Origin: Chara braunii
Taxonomy: Eukaryota > Streptophyta > Charophyceae > Charales > Characeae
DNA length: 36,278 nucleotides
Reading direction: 5' to 3'
NCBI GenBank assembly: GCA_003427395.1
Contig: BFEA01000073.1
Span: forward strand, 1,690,391 to 1,726,668
Under the pieces are notes generated by a model that saw only the letters and a program-made list of their open reading frames with translations, had not been told where the DNA came from and ran no database searches. This document shows positions 1 through 9,355 of this stretch, in pieces. The position numbers and the translations under genes were made by a program. Each line of letters begins with the position of its first letter. Positions within the stretch are counted from its first letter, which is position 1.

Positions 1-679
1 CTATGGCTGCCTGCTCCTTCCTGCTCGCCCGTGAGCGCGTGAGTGGCACGAGCTACAACGCGGCAGCGCTTACGCAGCATGCAGCCAGCACCCGAATGCC
101 CAATGTGGAGGCAGGCCCTTTGCTATATCAAAGTGGCCTGCCTGTGGTCAGTCCTAGGAAGCTTCCAGTAGGCCCCGGTAGCCTGAGGCACAGCACGAAC
201 GAGAACAGGCCTTGGGCCTGAGGTGGTTGCATGCCCCCAACTGCCTTTGGCCTGTGTTTGGCCCAATACCCGTATCCAGCCCAGGGCCTGCTTTCCATAC
301 ATTCACACAGGCGGCCCAGGACCTGGGTTCCCTCAACCAACTGACGCCAGACTCATGCAACCTGCTACTGGCCCAATTTTGTGTGTGGGTGTCTTTTTTT
401 CCTTTTTTTAATTTGCTTTTTATAGTTTTGATTTTTTTTTAAATACACGAAGTTCCAAAAAAATAAAATAAAAAATAAATTGTTGTACATCTTTGAAAGA
501 TCTACGACCCTATATTTTTTATTTGTTTTTTTTGTTTTCGTTTTAGCCCTTAAAAAATCTGTGTGAAACCCAAAACAAAAACACTCATTTCATTTTCGTT
601 TTTGGTTTTTCATTGTGTGTTTATGTTTTTGATTTTTTAAAAATATATTTAAGCATAAAAAAATACAAATAAAAATACA

Positions 680-710
680 GGGTTGTAGTCCTCAACAAAA
701 CCTACAACCC
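680..710. repeat. short inverted repeat
   Basis: GGGTTGTAG at 680-688 and its exact reverse complement CTACAACCC at 702-710 flank a 13-base spacer, in AT-rich DNA just before a TA microsatellite. It could fold as a small hairpin. No function is evident. Confidence 0.5.
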
Positions 711-711
711 C

Positions 712-772
712 ATATATATATATATATATATATATTGTCAAATAGAACTGCCCGGTATATATATATATATAT
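712..772. repeat. paired TA microsatellites
   Basis: An AT dinucleotide run at 712-735 and another at 756-771 are separated by about 20 bases of unique sequence. They are typical slippage-prone microsatellites in AT-rich intergenic DNA. Confidence 0.85.
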
Positions 773-860
773 TTTTTTGATAATTTTTAGCCCAGGAAAA
801 AAATCATCCCGGACCCCGTTAATTCCCGTCCAACTCGCGTTCGAACGGGAGTTTAACGCG

Positions 861-880
861 AATTCAACGCGCGTTGAATT
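861..880. repeat. perfect 20-bp palindrome with flanking partial copies
   Basis: AATTCAACGCGCGTTGAATT reads the same on both strands. The half motif (T)TNAACGCG recurs just before (853-860) and just after (882-890), so the surroundings form a small cluster of the same half-site. It could be a dimeric protein site or the remnant of a transposon end; the sequence alone does not decide. Confidence 0.6.
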
Positions 881-1284
881 TTTCAACGCGAAACCCTCGT
901 TAAATCCAATTTCGGACACACAATTTGCGTTGTGTCCTGCCAGAGGCCGAACTAGTTACGAAGTAAATCTAACCTTTATAAAATAAAAGAACAATATAAT
1001 CAACAAAAAAATTACAGAAGGATGAGTAACCGGGCCTCACGGCTTTGGCGCCATTTCGCTAGCCTAGTATTGTCGATGACCACCGGCTACCTCATAGTGC
1101 CACACAATAATGTGAGCCCCACTCACTCTCTCTCTGGCCATTGTCGATTCGGAGTTTCGCCAAGAGCGAGGCTGCCAAGATAAGCGCCCTGACGGGATTT
1201 ACTTCATCAGCGCATTTCATTGATCAAGGACGCACCCAGTGCGACCTTTAAAAAGGACGGCAAATACCCGTGTAAGAGTGTTTG

Positions 1285-2377
1285 CTACGACACTGCGACG
1301 GAAAAATTCATTCCGCTCTTCTCCTGACTAAGAGCGTTGATGTCCACAACATTGACAGGTTGTGTTTTCTCCATTGCCCCAGCGTCGTATTGTGGCGGGC
1401 TCAAGGTTCCGCGGATGTCGAACAACACTTCCTCCCCCCTTAACTGGTTGTCCTCGTGCGCTGTGTTTTTGTCGTCGTCACTTGAGTAGAACAATTTATC
1501 TTCAACAACGTCACAGGCCTTTTTCATAATATCCTCTCTCATAGCCACGTCGTGAAGGCCGGAGTACAAGGGGTCCTCGTAACCCGGTTCGAGTCGTTGG
1601 TCCAAGTCGACGGCCCGCATCTCATTTCCGGAAGTGTCGCGGGTCATGCTCACGTCGCCGGGTTCGGGATCAGCCCCGTTATCGGCGAGATGCAGTGGCG
1701 AGGACCCGTCCGCTTTGTCGAAAGCAGTGACATGTCCACAACCCTCGACGCCTGCCAGTTCGAATCCATCGTCGGTCTGCTTCATGCATCCGAATTACGG
1801 CTGTCTCCAAAGCATCATCATCGAGGGACATGCTCACATCGCCCGGGATCGGATTCATCCGTGCCCCGACAGAGTCCGATGGTGCCGACGTCTCCACTTT
1901 CACCGCAGAGTCGTTCAAGACCATCAACGAAGCACGCACCGTAACCGGGCATTCGTCTCCCTGTGTGCGGGAGTGGACGTTGGAATTGGGCGCTAACTCA
2001 CCCGCAAGGGAGCCCATGGCATTGTCTCGAACACTGACTACGAAAGACGGACAGTCTACCTGCATCTCCCAGTAGATTTCCATGCACAATGTAACGGCGT
2101 CCTTACACCGATCGACTGGTACTGAAGACACGTCCTCCTGATTCGGATGAATCCGAGTTTCGCCTGCAGGGTGTTCAGAAACTCGGACCGTCCATTCGGG
2201 TTCCGTGGACCGCTGTGCTCTCTTGACGATATGGGCCTCCAGGTTCGGATTAATCCGAACTTCCTGATGTGGTGAAACGGAAAATGGTTCTAGCTTGTTG
2301 CAGACGGACCCAAGGTGTGTTGTCGTCACGCTTTCCGCAAGGCACTGTGTTCCGGACATCGACGTCGTTACCGTGGG
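1285..2377 (-). pseudogene. acidic tail of the decayed gene
   Basis: This continues the same minus-strand frame past the stop at 2378 to a frame change near 1780, then ends at TAG 1285-1287. The sequence is hydrophilic and acidic. It contains internal repeats: PIPGDVSMSLDD resembles PEPGDVSMTRD further on, and R-[I/M]-[N/H]-P occurs three times where the palindrome CGGATNNATCCG is read in the same phase. No enzyme domain is visible, and the tail looks disordered. The last piece ends cleanly, so 1285 is probably the original C-terminus. Confidence 0.45.
1850..2260. promoter_or_regulatory. cluster of CGGATNNATCCG palindromes inside the gene tail
   Basis: Exact sites are at 1850-1861 (spacer TC), 2144-2155 (spacer GA) and 2246-2257 (spacer TA). 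The last extends to a perfect 18-bp palindrome at 2243-2260, GTTCGGATTAATCCGAAC. A half site, CATGCATCCG, lies at 1783-1792. The same motif recurs in non-coding DNA at 29.7-30.1, 32.9-33.2 and 35.4-35.7 kb. A dimer-binding site is a reasonable guess; nothing here names the protein. Confidence 0.5.
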
Positions 2378-3900
2378 TCAAATTGATCCGAGACAATCCG
2401 CCAATTGCGTCTGGAGCTGAGTTGGGCTGGTGCCATCCTTCGCAACAACTGACCCGCCAACCTTATCGATAAAATGTGTCGCACTGGTGGAGCTTATGAC
2501 AGAGTCCTGCTCGCCAGCCCGCGGCGTCCACCCAGGCCTGAAGTCGTTTCCCGTGTCCATCGAGGTGCTGCATGTTACCGCCAATGCCGCACCGTCCTCA
2601 TCCCCGTCGACGTCGGACCCCTGCCCGTCTCCTCTGCGATGCTTTGTCTTCTCTCCGCTGCGAGGCTTTTTCTTCTCTCCGCTGCGAGGCTTTTTCTTCT
2701 CTCTGTTGCCCTTTTTCCCCTCTCCGCCGCCTTTGCGCCCCGCAGACCCATGTCTCGTCGAGCGTTGTTCAATACCCCCCTCGGTTCCGCGTTGACCGCC
2801 ACCCTGACCATCCCCTTCGTTGTCCTTTCCATGAGACTTGTGCACCATAACTCCAAACATCGGGGTGATCGCGGGCAACTCCCAACTCACTTGATTGAAC
2901 GACAGGCTCGACGGAAGGCTGTAGAACGCGGAGGATACTTCCAACCATTTATTTGACTGCAATAAATCGAACAACGTGTCCGCGTATGCCCGCAGAGCAG
3001 GGTCGTCTTTGGGTCGTCGATTGACCTCAGCCAATTTCTCCAATACCCCCTCGTAGGCTCGAGATTTGAAAGTGTCAAGGTCCCAACGATCGTCATATTC
3101 CCGACCTCCACTCATGTCCCTCACAGCCACTGCCCAGTTACCGTCGAGAAGGACTGGCTGGAAATGGTGAGGGTGCCACATGATATCATGACCCCAATCT
3201 TCGTCTTTGGAAAAGGTGTGTTTGTCACCCATGTGGTAGGGTTGTGCAGGAGCCGAGAGATGTGGATGGTCAGGAGGAACTGGTCGGCCGGGTTGAAGAC
3301 GTTCGGGGTGCGGTGTGAGACGTAGTGTCTCCACCAGCGAAGTCCTCAGACGGGACAACCCACCCCTCTTGACAGGCGCTGAGGAGGACATGGGTGTGGG
3401 ACCGCCTGAGGTGAGTGTAGCGAGAGGTGTCCCCGATTTGCCTACTGAGGGCGACTCAGAAACGACGTGAGCGTTGAAGATGGTTAATTGGTCGTCGAAA
3501 TCGAAGAGGTCGTCCTCAACGCTCTCCTCCTGCTCAGTCTCGATATTGAAGTCATCGTCCTCACCAAATGCCAGTCTATAGTTGTCCAATGTGAAGTCGA
3601 CTGGATCGACCACACCTTCATCGAAAAAGACATATTCCGACCTCTTCATGAACCCCACTGCGCTGGTGCAACTGACCCCGTGGTACCCTGGAGGACTGCA
3701 ATGGCGACTTCCTTTCGCATGACGAACAGCTCGTCTAGTCTCCACTTCGGTTGATGGCCGAAAAGAAAGGAGTACACCTGGCGCCTTTTCTTCGAAGTCA
3801 ACTTGAAGACTATATCCTTATTCGGGGCATATACGGGCTCGACGACGACATGGTGGAAATCACACGCGTAAGCCCCAGACTGGACTTCATGGTGAACAAA
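2378..3900 (-). pseudogene. C-terminal region of the decayed gene with basic repeat linker
   Basis: After the stop at 3901 the same frame stays open to about 3690, then shifts, and continues in a frame open from 3745 to 2378. Features are an acidic stretch (FGEDDDFNIETEQEESVEDD), a globular-looking part with many W, H and D residues around 2850-3220, and a lysine/arginine/glycine-rich linker with a repeated EKKKPRSG octapeptide. I do not recognise the globular part. The segment ends at TGA 2378-2380, with the same frame open again immediately beyond. Confidence 0.5.
2628..2699 (-). repeat. 24-bp tandem repeat in coding sequence
   Basis: Three consecutive 24-base units, the last two identical and the first diverged, encode an eight-residue EKKKPRSG-like repeat on the minus strand. 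The length is a multiple of three, so the array keeps frame. It lies in a basic, disordered linker. Confidence 0.8.
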
Positions 3901-5007
3901 TTACACGGTATATTCTAGCTGCGTTGTGTCCCCCTCCAAGGCCAAGACGTGCCTTCCCTGGTGAAGCAGATTCCACGCCACCTGCGCGTGCGGATTGCCC
4001 AAGAACGGCACAGCATCCGCCACACCACAGAAGAAAAGAAGTTGACTGCATAACTGATTAGGATTCCTCTCGAATTCCTTGTACACAACCCCCCTCTGGG
4101 TAAGGTTTCCAAAGTCCGCGAAATGCAAGGACTTGAAAGGCTTTTCCTCCACATCCGTGGGTGTGACTTTCTGCTTCCTCCGGAGAGCGGCGACATCGTC
4201 TTCGGAAACAGTTCCCTCGTACACCGGATGAGTCAGCAGTCGCGGATCATCGCCTTTGAAAAGGGTATGCATAACATCCGCCTCCTCCCACATGTTGTTT
4301 CCGAACTGATGCGTCTTCTTCGCTGGCGTCTTGCGAACCCACTTCCCCGTGTAGCATCGGGTAGCCCCAAACGCAGACAAAGATGTCATGAACGAGAGGT
4401 TTCATAGGCAGAAAACGAATACCACCAATGTCCAGTAGTCCTGACAAACGATGCCCAGGAACTCACTGAGAGACGCGAATGCTCCAGAATCCCAGTGCGA
4501 CCGATCCACAGTTCCGCACAAGTCCAGCACGCAAGTGTGGGAGCGCAACTGATGGCCCAGTTTTCCCAGCGCGTCCTTATGGTCCATGGCATTCAATGGG
4601 TCGATGACGAACGGGGCCAGCGTCGTCACGGCGCTTGTCGTCCTCCATAAAATATTGATGTATTCATCAACGTCCCGAGGGCCTTTTTTGCTTTGTGCGC
4701 GGTCTCCGGTGATCACCGATAGCACCACACGTTTCCACTCCGCCGGGAAATGCGGGTCGTTAGTGAAGGCAACGGTTTTCTTGACATTGCTGTCATGTTG
4801 ACACCCTAGATACTGAGGGCACTTGTTGACGTAGGTGTTGTCGTTGAAGAACTTTCTGCTCTCGTTCCAAAGCTTTTCGTCGAGACCTTTGACTGCGTAC
4901 TCCTCCAACAATTGTCGCTTGGACGTGAAGAACGAGGATCTGACATTCCACTCCTCCTTCTCCATTTCCTCGTGCGTGAACTCCACGTAGTGCCATAGCC
5001 TCAGCAT
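3901..5007 (-). pseudogene. DNA-methyltransferase-like segment of the decayed gene
   Basis: Two pieces (4402-5007 and 3901-4389) share one frame and are separated by a TGA at 4402-4404. In the first, VLDLCG at residues 160-165 is followed by a helix with tryptophan and then WTLVVFV. This resembles the motif IV strand of N6-adenine/N4-cytosine DNA methyltransferases, but the usual [DNS]PP[YFW] is replaced by DLCG. Near the end of the second piece, GRHVLALEGD at residues 145-154 resembles the end of the SAM-binding motif I region. IV before I would be the permuted (beta-type) order. The usual FxGxG is not evident. If it is a methyltransferase relative, it looks catalytically degenerate as well as broken. 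Confidence in the family is modest. Confidence 0.35.
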
Positions 5008-5776
5008 AATCCGGTCAAATTTTTTATGTCGACCATCTCCTTCACACTGTACTTCCCCTGCTCGGCCAACTTCTTGCTACTCGATTGAACCCAGACGACG
5101 GTAAGGTTCAAGACGCCGTTTAACAACCTTCTCTTCTCGCGGTCTGTCAAGTCTGCCAATTCCTTCCAGCAGTGGACATCCGGCTCAGGAACTTGGACGT
5201 AGTAAGTTTTCTCCTCCGCGCCCTTCTTTGGCTTCCCCTTCCCTTTTTTCAACGACGCGTCGTCCACCTTAACATACCAGACGTGTTTTTTCAGTCCCTG
5301 GCTGTCAGTCACAGTGGAAAGTCCTGGCTTGGCCACCTCCTCATAGGTCGGCGACTTTTCAGTCCAACGTCGCCCGTTGGAAGCCAGAACTTTCCCTTTT
5401 GACCACTCCTCGTAGCACTTTTCAGCCAACACAAAGACCACTCGTCAACCATGGCTAGTGGGAGATAGTACCGAAGTTTCTCGGCCCATTCCTTTTTTTT
5501 TCTTTCTTCCGTCGACAGGCCCCACAAAGGGGTGTACGGTGTCTTTTCCATTGCCAAGGCCATGAACTGAGTCCATCTATGCACCTCCTCCTTTTTCTTG
5601 GATGCATTGCCTAGCACGACACGCGGTCTCCCCTTAATTTTCCAGATATTACGAATGTCCCGCATGGATAAAATCTGCAACCTCGGTGGATTCTTCTTGT
5701 CTTTCAGGTTGTCTTTGCAGCTGACATGGGCGTAGCCGTCGAATTCGTCGTCAGGGAAGTAAATTGGTCTGAATGG
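5001..5776 (-). pseudogene. middle segment of the decayed gene, unknown fold
   Basis: Reading resumes directly after the TGA at 5777 and stays open to about 5445. There the frame shifts by one base and continues to 5001. Across the shift the text runs LPLAMVDE and then VFVLAEKCYEEW, which reads as one continuous sequence. The segment is rich in lysine, tryptophan and charged residues, including a KKGKGKPKKG patch. I recognise no catalytic motif. The final frame change is at a T run (5020-5025; A run on the coding strand). One extra base there would restore DIKKFDRIM into the next piece, so a homopolymer sequencing error is also possible. Confidence 0.5.
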
Positions 5777-6451
5777 TCATTCACAAAAGTTGTAGTAACC
5801 GAACACCACATGGTCTTTCACCTTCATCACCGCCCTCGCATTATGCTGACCACACACAGGATAATACCAGTACTTCTCGGGGTGCGAGGCGTCGAAGTCT
5901 CGAGGCAGCACGCGCACAGCATGTTTGTTTTTCTCTGGTGGCGCGACGATCGGAGCCAGAACGAAAATCGGTTTTGTATATCTCATGTCTTTACGTTCGT
6001 AGCAGCCGATCATAGTCGCCGCGATGGTGTCCACGAGGAACGCGTCCAAGGATCGATGGTTGTACGCGTCTTCCCTGTCTGGAATATGCAATATTCTTTC
6101 GAGATGAACGTGCAACACGACGTCCCTCTGCACCCCCGTTTTCATCTCCAGGAAGAACGCTTTGTCGAGGTTAAATGTGTTCAGGTTAATCTCCATGTCG
6201 TCGTCCCCCTCCTCGGTGTCGCCCTCATCTGGTTTCCTCTCCTTTGTCGACTTCGACCTCTTCCCGGAAGACTCCCCGGTTCTTCGTCGTGTCGAAGGCT
6301 CTCGGGGCGTATCATCTACACCGCCAACCCTTTTCCTCTTCTCAACGGAGTCGCGCTCTTTTGTCATCGGTGGCTGAGCACTCCCTTCTTCCTTTCTTTG
6401 CCTTTTCTGAGCCGCTGCTCCAAGTCCCTCCCGCTCCTCCACAACTGGCAT
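5777..6451 (-). pseudogene. ParB/sulfiredoxin-like segment of the decayed gene
   Basis: This piece has 224 codons and opens with an ATG at 6451, although the same frame remains mostly open upstream to 6838, so the ATG may not be the true start. Residues 1-90 are charged and low in complexity (runs of K, R, E, D). The folded part follows. A segment ending in PIFVLAP is followed by YPVCGQHNARA at about residues 197-207, which resembles the G-x-H/R-R-x-x-A box of ParB/Srx-fold domains, where this box binds nucleotide or phosphate. In bacteria and phages such domains are often fused to DNA methyltransferases, matching what follows here. The piece ends at TGA 5777-5779, after which the same frame continues with PFRPIYFPDDEF, so the stop probably replaces a tryptophan or arginine codon. 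Confidence 0.5.
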
Positions 6452-7379
6452 GATGCGCTTGCCTCCCGACTGAGTCGTTTCCGACGAGATCTCTCGAGTC
6501 GCCCCCAGCCCGAGCAGCTCCTAGTCATCAACGACGTTCCCAACTGCTTCCCGACGAGGGCTCGCCTCCGTCTGCAGACGCGCATGAGCAGGGCGGACCG
6601 ACAGAGTCGTCTCGTCTGCCTCACGCACCTCTCGAACCTGCCAGCCACCCGGTCGACCGGCCGTCGACAACTCAGCCACCTTCTTGCCACGACGAACTCA
6701 CCGATCCTTTCTACGAGACTTCGGGGAGACGTCGATCCCGAGGCCTGTTCCAACCGTTCGCCAACGCCGCCTCCAAGCGACGCCCGAATTGGCGACTCCC
6801 CAAGCAAACCTTGGCGTCGAGATGCCTGCAAGCCTGGTTCAAAGGCGCATGCTGTTGGAGGGCACGGTGTCCCGACCCTCCTCCGTGTGTCGGACTCCTA
6901 TTTAGTGTCTGTTCCCCGTAGCTCGTCGGGTTGTTCCCGAGCCTGTGCGATGCTCCTGGTATACCCGGATGGTACCTGACTATGGATAGGCTCGGTTGGT
7001 GCATTCACTAACAAAAAGGTGCGCCACTGGACTTTCCATTGGTCCACGCAGGCTCAGCGCCCTGCTGTACAGCAGAGCACTACCGGCCTGTGGGTCATGG
7101 TAGCCGCCGGGTTTGCCCAGGGACGCGAAGGTAGAGGGACGGCCACGGTCCTTTCTACTGCGCGCCGAGTGCCCCGTTGCCAGGTTATGGGTTAGGTGCA
7201 CGAAAACAGGTTGCTGTCGGAAGGGAAAAACTGAGCAAAGGGGTAGAAGGAAAATAGAAAAATAAAAATGAAAGAAAAGAAGGCAGAACGCCTGATCAGC
7301 ACGAGGATCAGGGCCATTGCCTTAATCTGGAGTAATCCAGCGACGGTTGTCCGCTGTATCGATTGAGTTTTCCTTTTCC

Positions 7380-7380
<1 letters not shown>

Positions 7381-7443
<63 letters not shown>
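7381..7443. repeat. ATT microsatellite in the 5' LTR
   Basis: About 21 uninterrupted ATT units. The matching place in the 3' LTR (25961-25975) has only about five units, so the array expanded or contracted after insertion. Confidence 0.9.
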
Positions 7444-7446
<3 letters not shown>

Positions 7447-7657
7447 TCCTGACGGGAGGGGAGGCCGGTTTTCAAGCGCGGCTTTCCCCTTTGGGTTCTG
7501 TCACGTCGCAGGGGAGGCCGACGATTCGTTTTATGAGCTACAATTACTGCCTGACGGCCTAGGCTGGCACGACCCCTCGTAAATCGCTTGTGCTAGGCCT
7601 TCCTGGCTGGGCGTCGCGCGGGAGGACCCCAAAAGAGGGGCGACCCGCGGCCGCATC

Positions 7658-7707
7658 GGTAGGAGACTTATCACCCCGCATGAAGGGTCATAAGTCCCCT
7701 CCTTACC
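7658..7707 (+). other. conserved stem-loop in the LTR
   Basis: GGTAGGAGACTTAT pairs with ATAAGTCCCCTCCTTACC around an inner CCC/GGG stem. The same fold is kept in the 3' LTR (26175-26224), where the inner loop bases differ but the arms are retained. It could be an RNA structure in the retroelement transcript or simply an inherited palindrome. Confidence 0.5.
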
Positions 7708-7959
7708 ATCGGATACGGGCACCCGATAGGGGTAGGTCAATGGTCTGTCTTTGAAGTGAAAAGTGCGGCTTCGGTATTTCGTTGTGGGACCACAGTGTCC
7801 AGCCGGTTGTAATGAGTTTTAACCGTTGGCGTACCGCATTTCCTTTTCCTCCTTTTTGTGTATTTTGCTTTAGTTTTGTTATAAAGTGCAAAAATACGAG
7901 AATTTGAAAACACTCGAATCCCTCGTTTAGAACACGGGAGTTGTGGTATAGAGGAGACC

Positions 7960-7967
7960 TATAAAAG
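7960..7967 (+). promoter_or_regulatory. candidate TATA box of the LTR
   Basis: TATAAAAG, kept in the other LTR at 26477-26484. The LTR ORF opens about 20-30 bases downstream, a suitable distance for a transcription start near 7990. This would be the U3/R boundary if it is the element's promoter. Confidence 0.5.
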
Positions 7968-7987
7968 AAAAGAGGTTGGCTATCTAG

Positions 7988-8614
7988 CAACTAACAGAGG
8001 GTGTTCATGAGTCATCCTGTTCCGTTAATGCCACTGATTTGGGACCAGAATACAGGGTAGTGAGGGCTATCGTGAGCTATCTGAACGCATGCATTCGGAT
8101 AGAGGCCTTGGCTATTCTAAGCGCGGCTATGGCAGACCGAAATGGCCTGCGCGGTTCCAGGCCGAGGTATATGAAGTACTCTTGGATGTGGGAGTGCGAA
8201 GATGAGAGGGGCACTGTAGTGGAGACTATACTGACCTACGGTAAACCTGACGGGGAGGTGAGGCTAAAGGTTAATGTGTGTGGTGGTAGGGAGCAGGAAA
8301 TGAGGAGGAACGAAGGACTGCAGGCCGATGTTACCGAGGCGCGCAACAGGGCCGAGCGAAGGTGCAGGCGAGACGAGGTGACTGCTAGTATGCGGGTAAC
8401 GGTCACCTACCACGAGGACGACTCGTCAACTGGGACCACGACGCGGGAGGTACAGCACAATGATAGGGACTCTGAAGGAGAGTCAGAGATGAGCGATCGC
8501 GAGGCTGATGTCCAATCCTGGCATGGACTGGATCAGATCCACCGGAACGACCCGCTGGCTGGACCAGTGGAGAGAGGGCCTGAGGCCAGTTCGGCCCGAG
8601 GAAGAGGAGGCTGA
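7988..8614 (+). CDS. LTR-encoded hypothetical protein, 191+ residues
   Basis: Open from 7988 to the TGA at 8612-8614. No ATG lies near the 5' end: the frame is open from 7988, and the first ATG in frame is at the MADRNG segment (8129). The true start could therefore be there, at a non-ATG codon, or upstream by splicing. The product is hydrophilic. The first part has hydrophobic helix-like stretches (VRAIVSYLNA, IEALAILSAA). The middle is rich in R/E and coiled-coil-like (EQEMRRNEG..., RNRAERRCRRD). The end is acidic and then glycine/arginine-rich. I recognise no family. The 3' LTR copy has the same ORF with a TAG at codon 139. Differences between the copies are mostly amino-acid changing, as expected once both decay neutrally. 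Confidence 0.4.
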   Translation, partial: QLTEGVHESSCSVNATDLGPEYRVVRAIVSYLNACIRIEALAILSAAMADRNGLRGSRPRYMKYSWMWECEDERGTVVETILTYGKPDGEVRLKVNVCGGREQEMRRNEGLQADVTEARNRAERRCRRDEVTASMRVTVTYHEDDSSTGTTTREVQHNDRDSEGESEMSDREADVQSWHGLDQIHRNDPLAGPVERGPEASSARGRGG

Positions 8615-9355
8615 GCCATTGAGGGCGCATCTCCCATGAAGAGCCGCGGGGGAAAAACACAAGAGGGTGACACGCGCACGAGGGGGGACACGTGGAGCTG
8701 TCTGGGGAGTGAGAAAAGGTCAATGAAAAAGGGAGACTGCGTTAACGAACCAGATGTGAGCTTGCGGGATGCGACTGACGTCAACCGCTGTCTCCACGTT
8801 TCTCAGTCAGAGTCTGCAACTGCTGAGCCTTGGTGGGTTTTCNCGATGTGATGGGGAGAATTAGTTCACAGCCAATTGAGGTCAGACAATCTTTGAAAAA
8901 GGATCTTGGAGTGAACTCTGATTGATGTCTGATGTCTGGATGGTTTTTCGCGCGATAGTTGTTCCCTCGTGATGTTCTCGCCTCACTGCCAGTGCACAAG
9001 CGAACTGCAGATGTGCAAGTGAAGGTGATGTAATCTGGCTATTTAATCGGCGGGAACTGCATTGATCACAGGTCATGTAGAGTGCGGTTGTCAAGGGTCC
9101 AGTGACGTGGGTCACTCGAGTACTGGCCAATGTGCTGCTCATGCCATTGTACCGAGGGGAGACGTGAAGATGGGCTTGCATGCATTCTCCGGATAACAGG
9201 CTCGTCATGCTATCTAAGACCATTGCCACTGCCTCTCGGGCGGGCAGGCCATTGAAGAATTCAAGGCCCACATTTCATTTGGCGTACGCGGGGCCGGCGT
9301 GAGAGAGGTCAGCCGTCTTGCGTGGAAAGGGATTTTGAGATGGGCGAAATCAGCG

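Larger units (their letters stand above)
1..1284. other. intergenic region downstream of the minus-strand gene
   Basis: No convincing gene is seen here. The short ORFs are all under 90 codons and have no recognisable motif. Bases 1-370 are mixed in composition, 370-780 are strongly AT-rich with T and A runs, and 780-1284 return to mixed composition. The stretch lies 3' of the decayed minus-strand gene that ends at 1285, so any terminator or polyadenylation signal of that gene would lie here; I could not single one out. Confidence 0.6.
1285..6852 (-). pseudogene. decayed giant ORF: ParB-like segment plus methyltransferase-like region
   Basis: Minus-strand reading gives a chain of open segments that join in order into one protein of more than 1,700 codons. 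In-frame stops are at 6698-6700, 6521-6523 (these two in the less certain upstream part), 5777-5779, 4402-4404, 3901-3903 and 2378-2380. Frame changes lie near 5445, 5022, 3690 and 1780. The reading continues sensibly across each lesion, which is why I treat it as one broken gene and not several. No intron is needed. Order from the N-terminus: charged low-complexity region, ParB/sulfiredoxin-like domain, a basic region, a methyltransferase-like region, a KKKPRSG-repeat linker, then a long acidic tail. The upstream limit is the 5' LTR of a retroelement at 6853. Family assignment rests on motif resemblance only. It could be a host gene or a gene carried by another mobile element. It is very unlikely to make a full-length product. 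Confidence 0.65.
6853..9352 (+). repeat. 5' long terminal repeat
   Basis: Begins TGTTGGAGGGCACGG and matches the 3' copy continuously to 9355. It contains an ATT microsatellite, a conserved stem-loop (7658-7707), a TATAAAAG box (7960-7967) and an ORF beginning just after that box. Beyond 9355 the two copies diverge completely. If the 3' copy has lost its end, the true LTR could run further right, where another TATAAAGG occurs at 9470-9477. A single ambiguous base sits at 8843. Confidence 0.7.

Noticed and set aside
2430-2956. plus-strand ORFs over the KKKPRSG repeat
   Set aside because: Leucine/serine-rich mirror of the basic minus-strand repeat; no independent support.
6364-6831. 155-codon minus-strand ORF in another frame at the start of the decayed gene
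   Set aside because: Very rich in R, S and C and not continuous with the ParB-like frame. The alternative frame leading into 6451 reads more naturally despite two stops.
5726-6979. 417-codon plus-strand ORF
   Set aside because: It lies opposite the decayed minus-strand gene, crosses into the 5' LTR, has no motif, and its composition (many R, S, H, C and P) is that of an antisense shadow of a GC-rich coding region.
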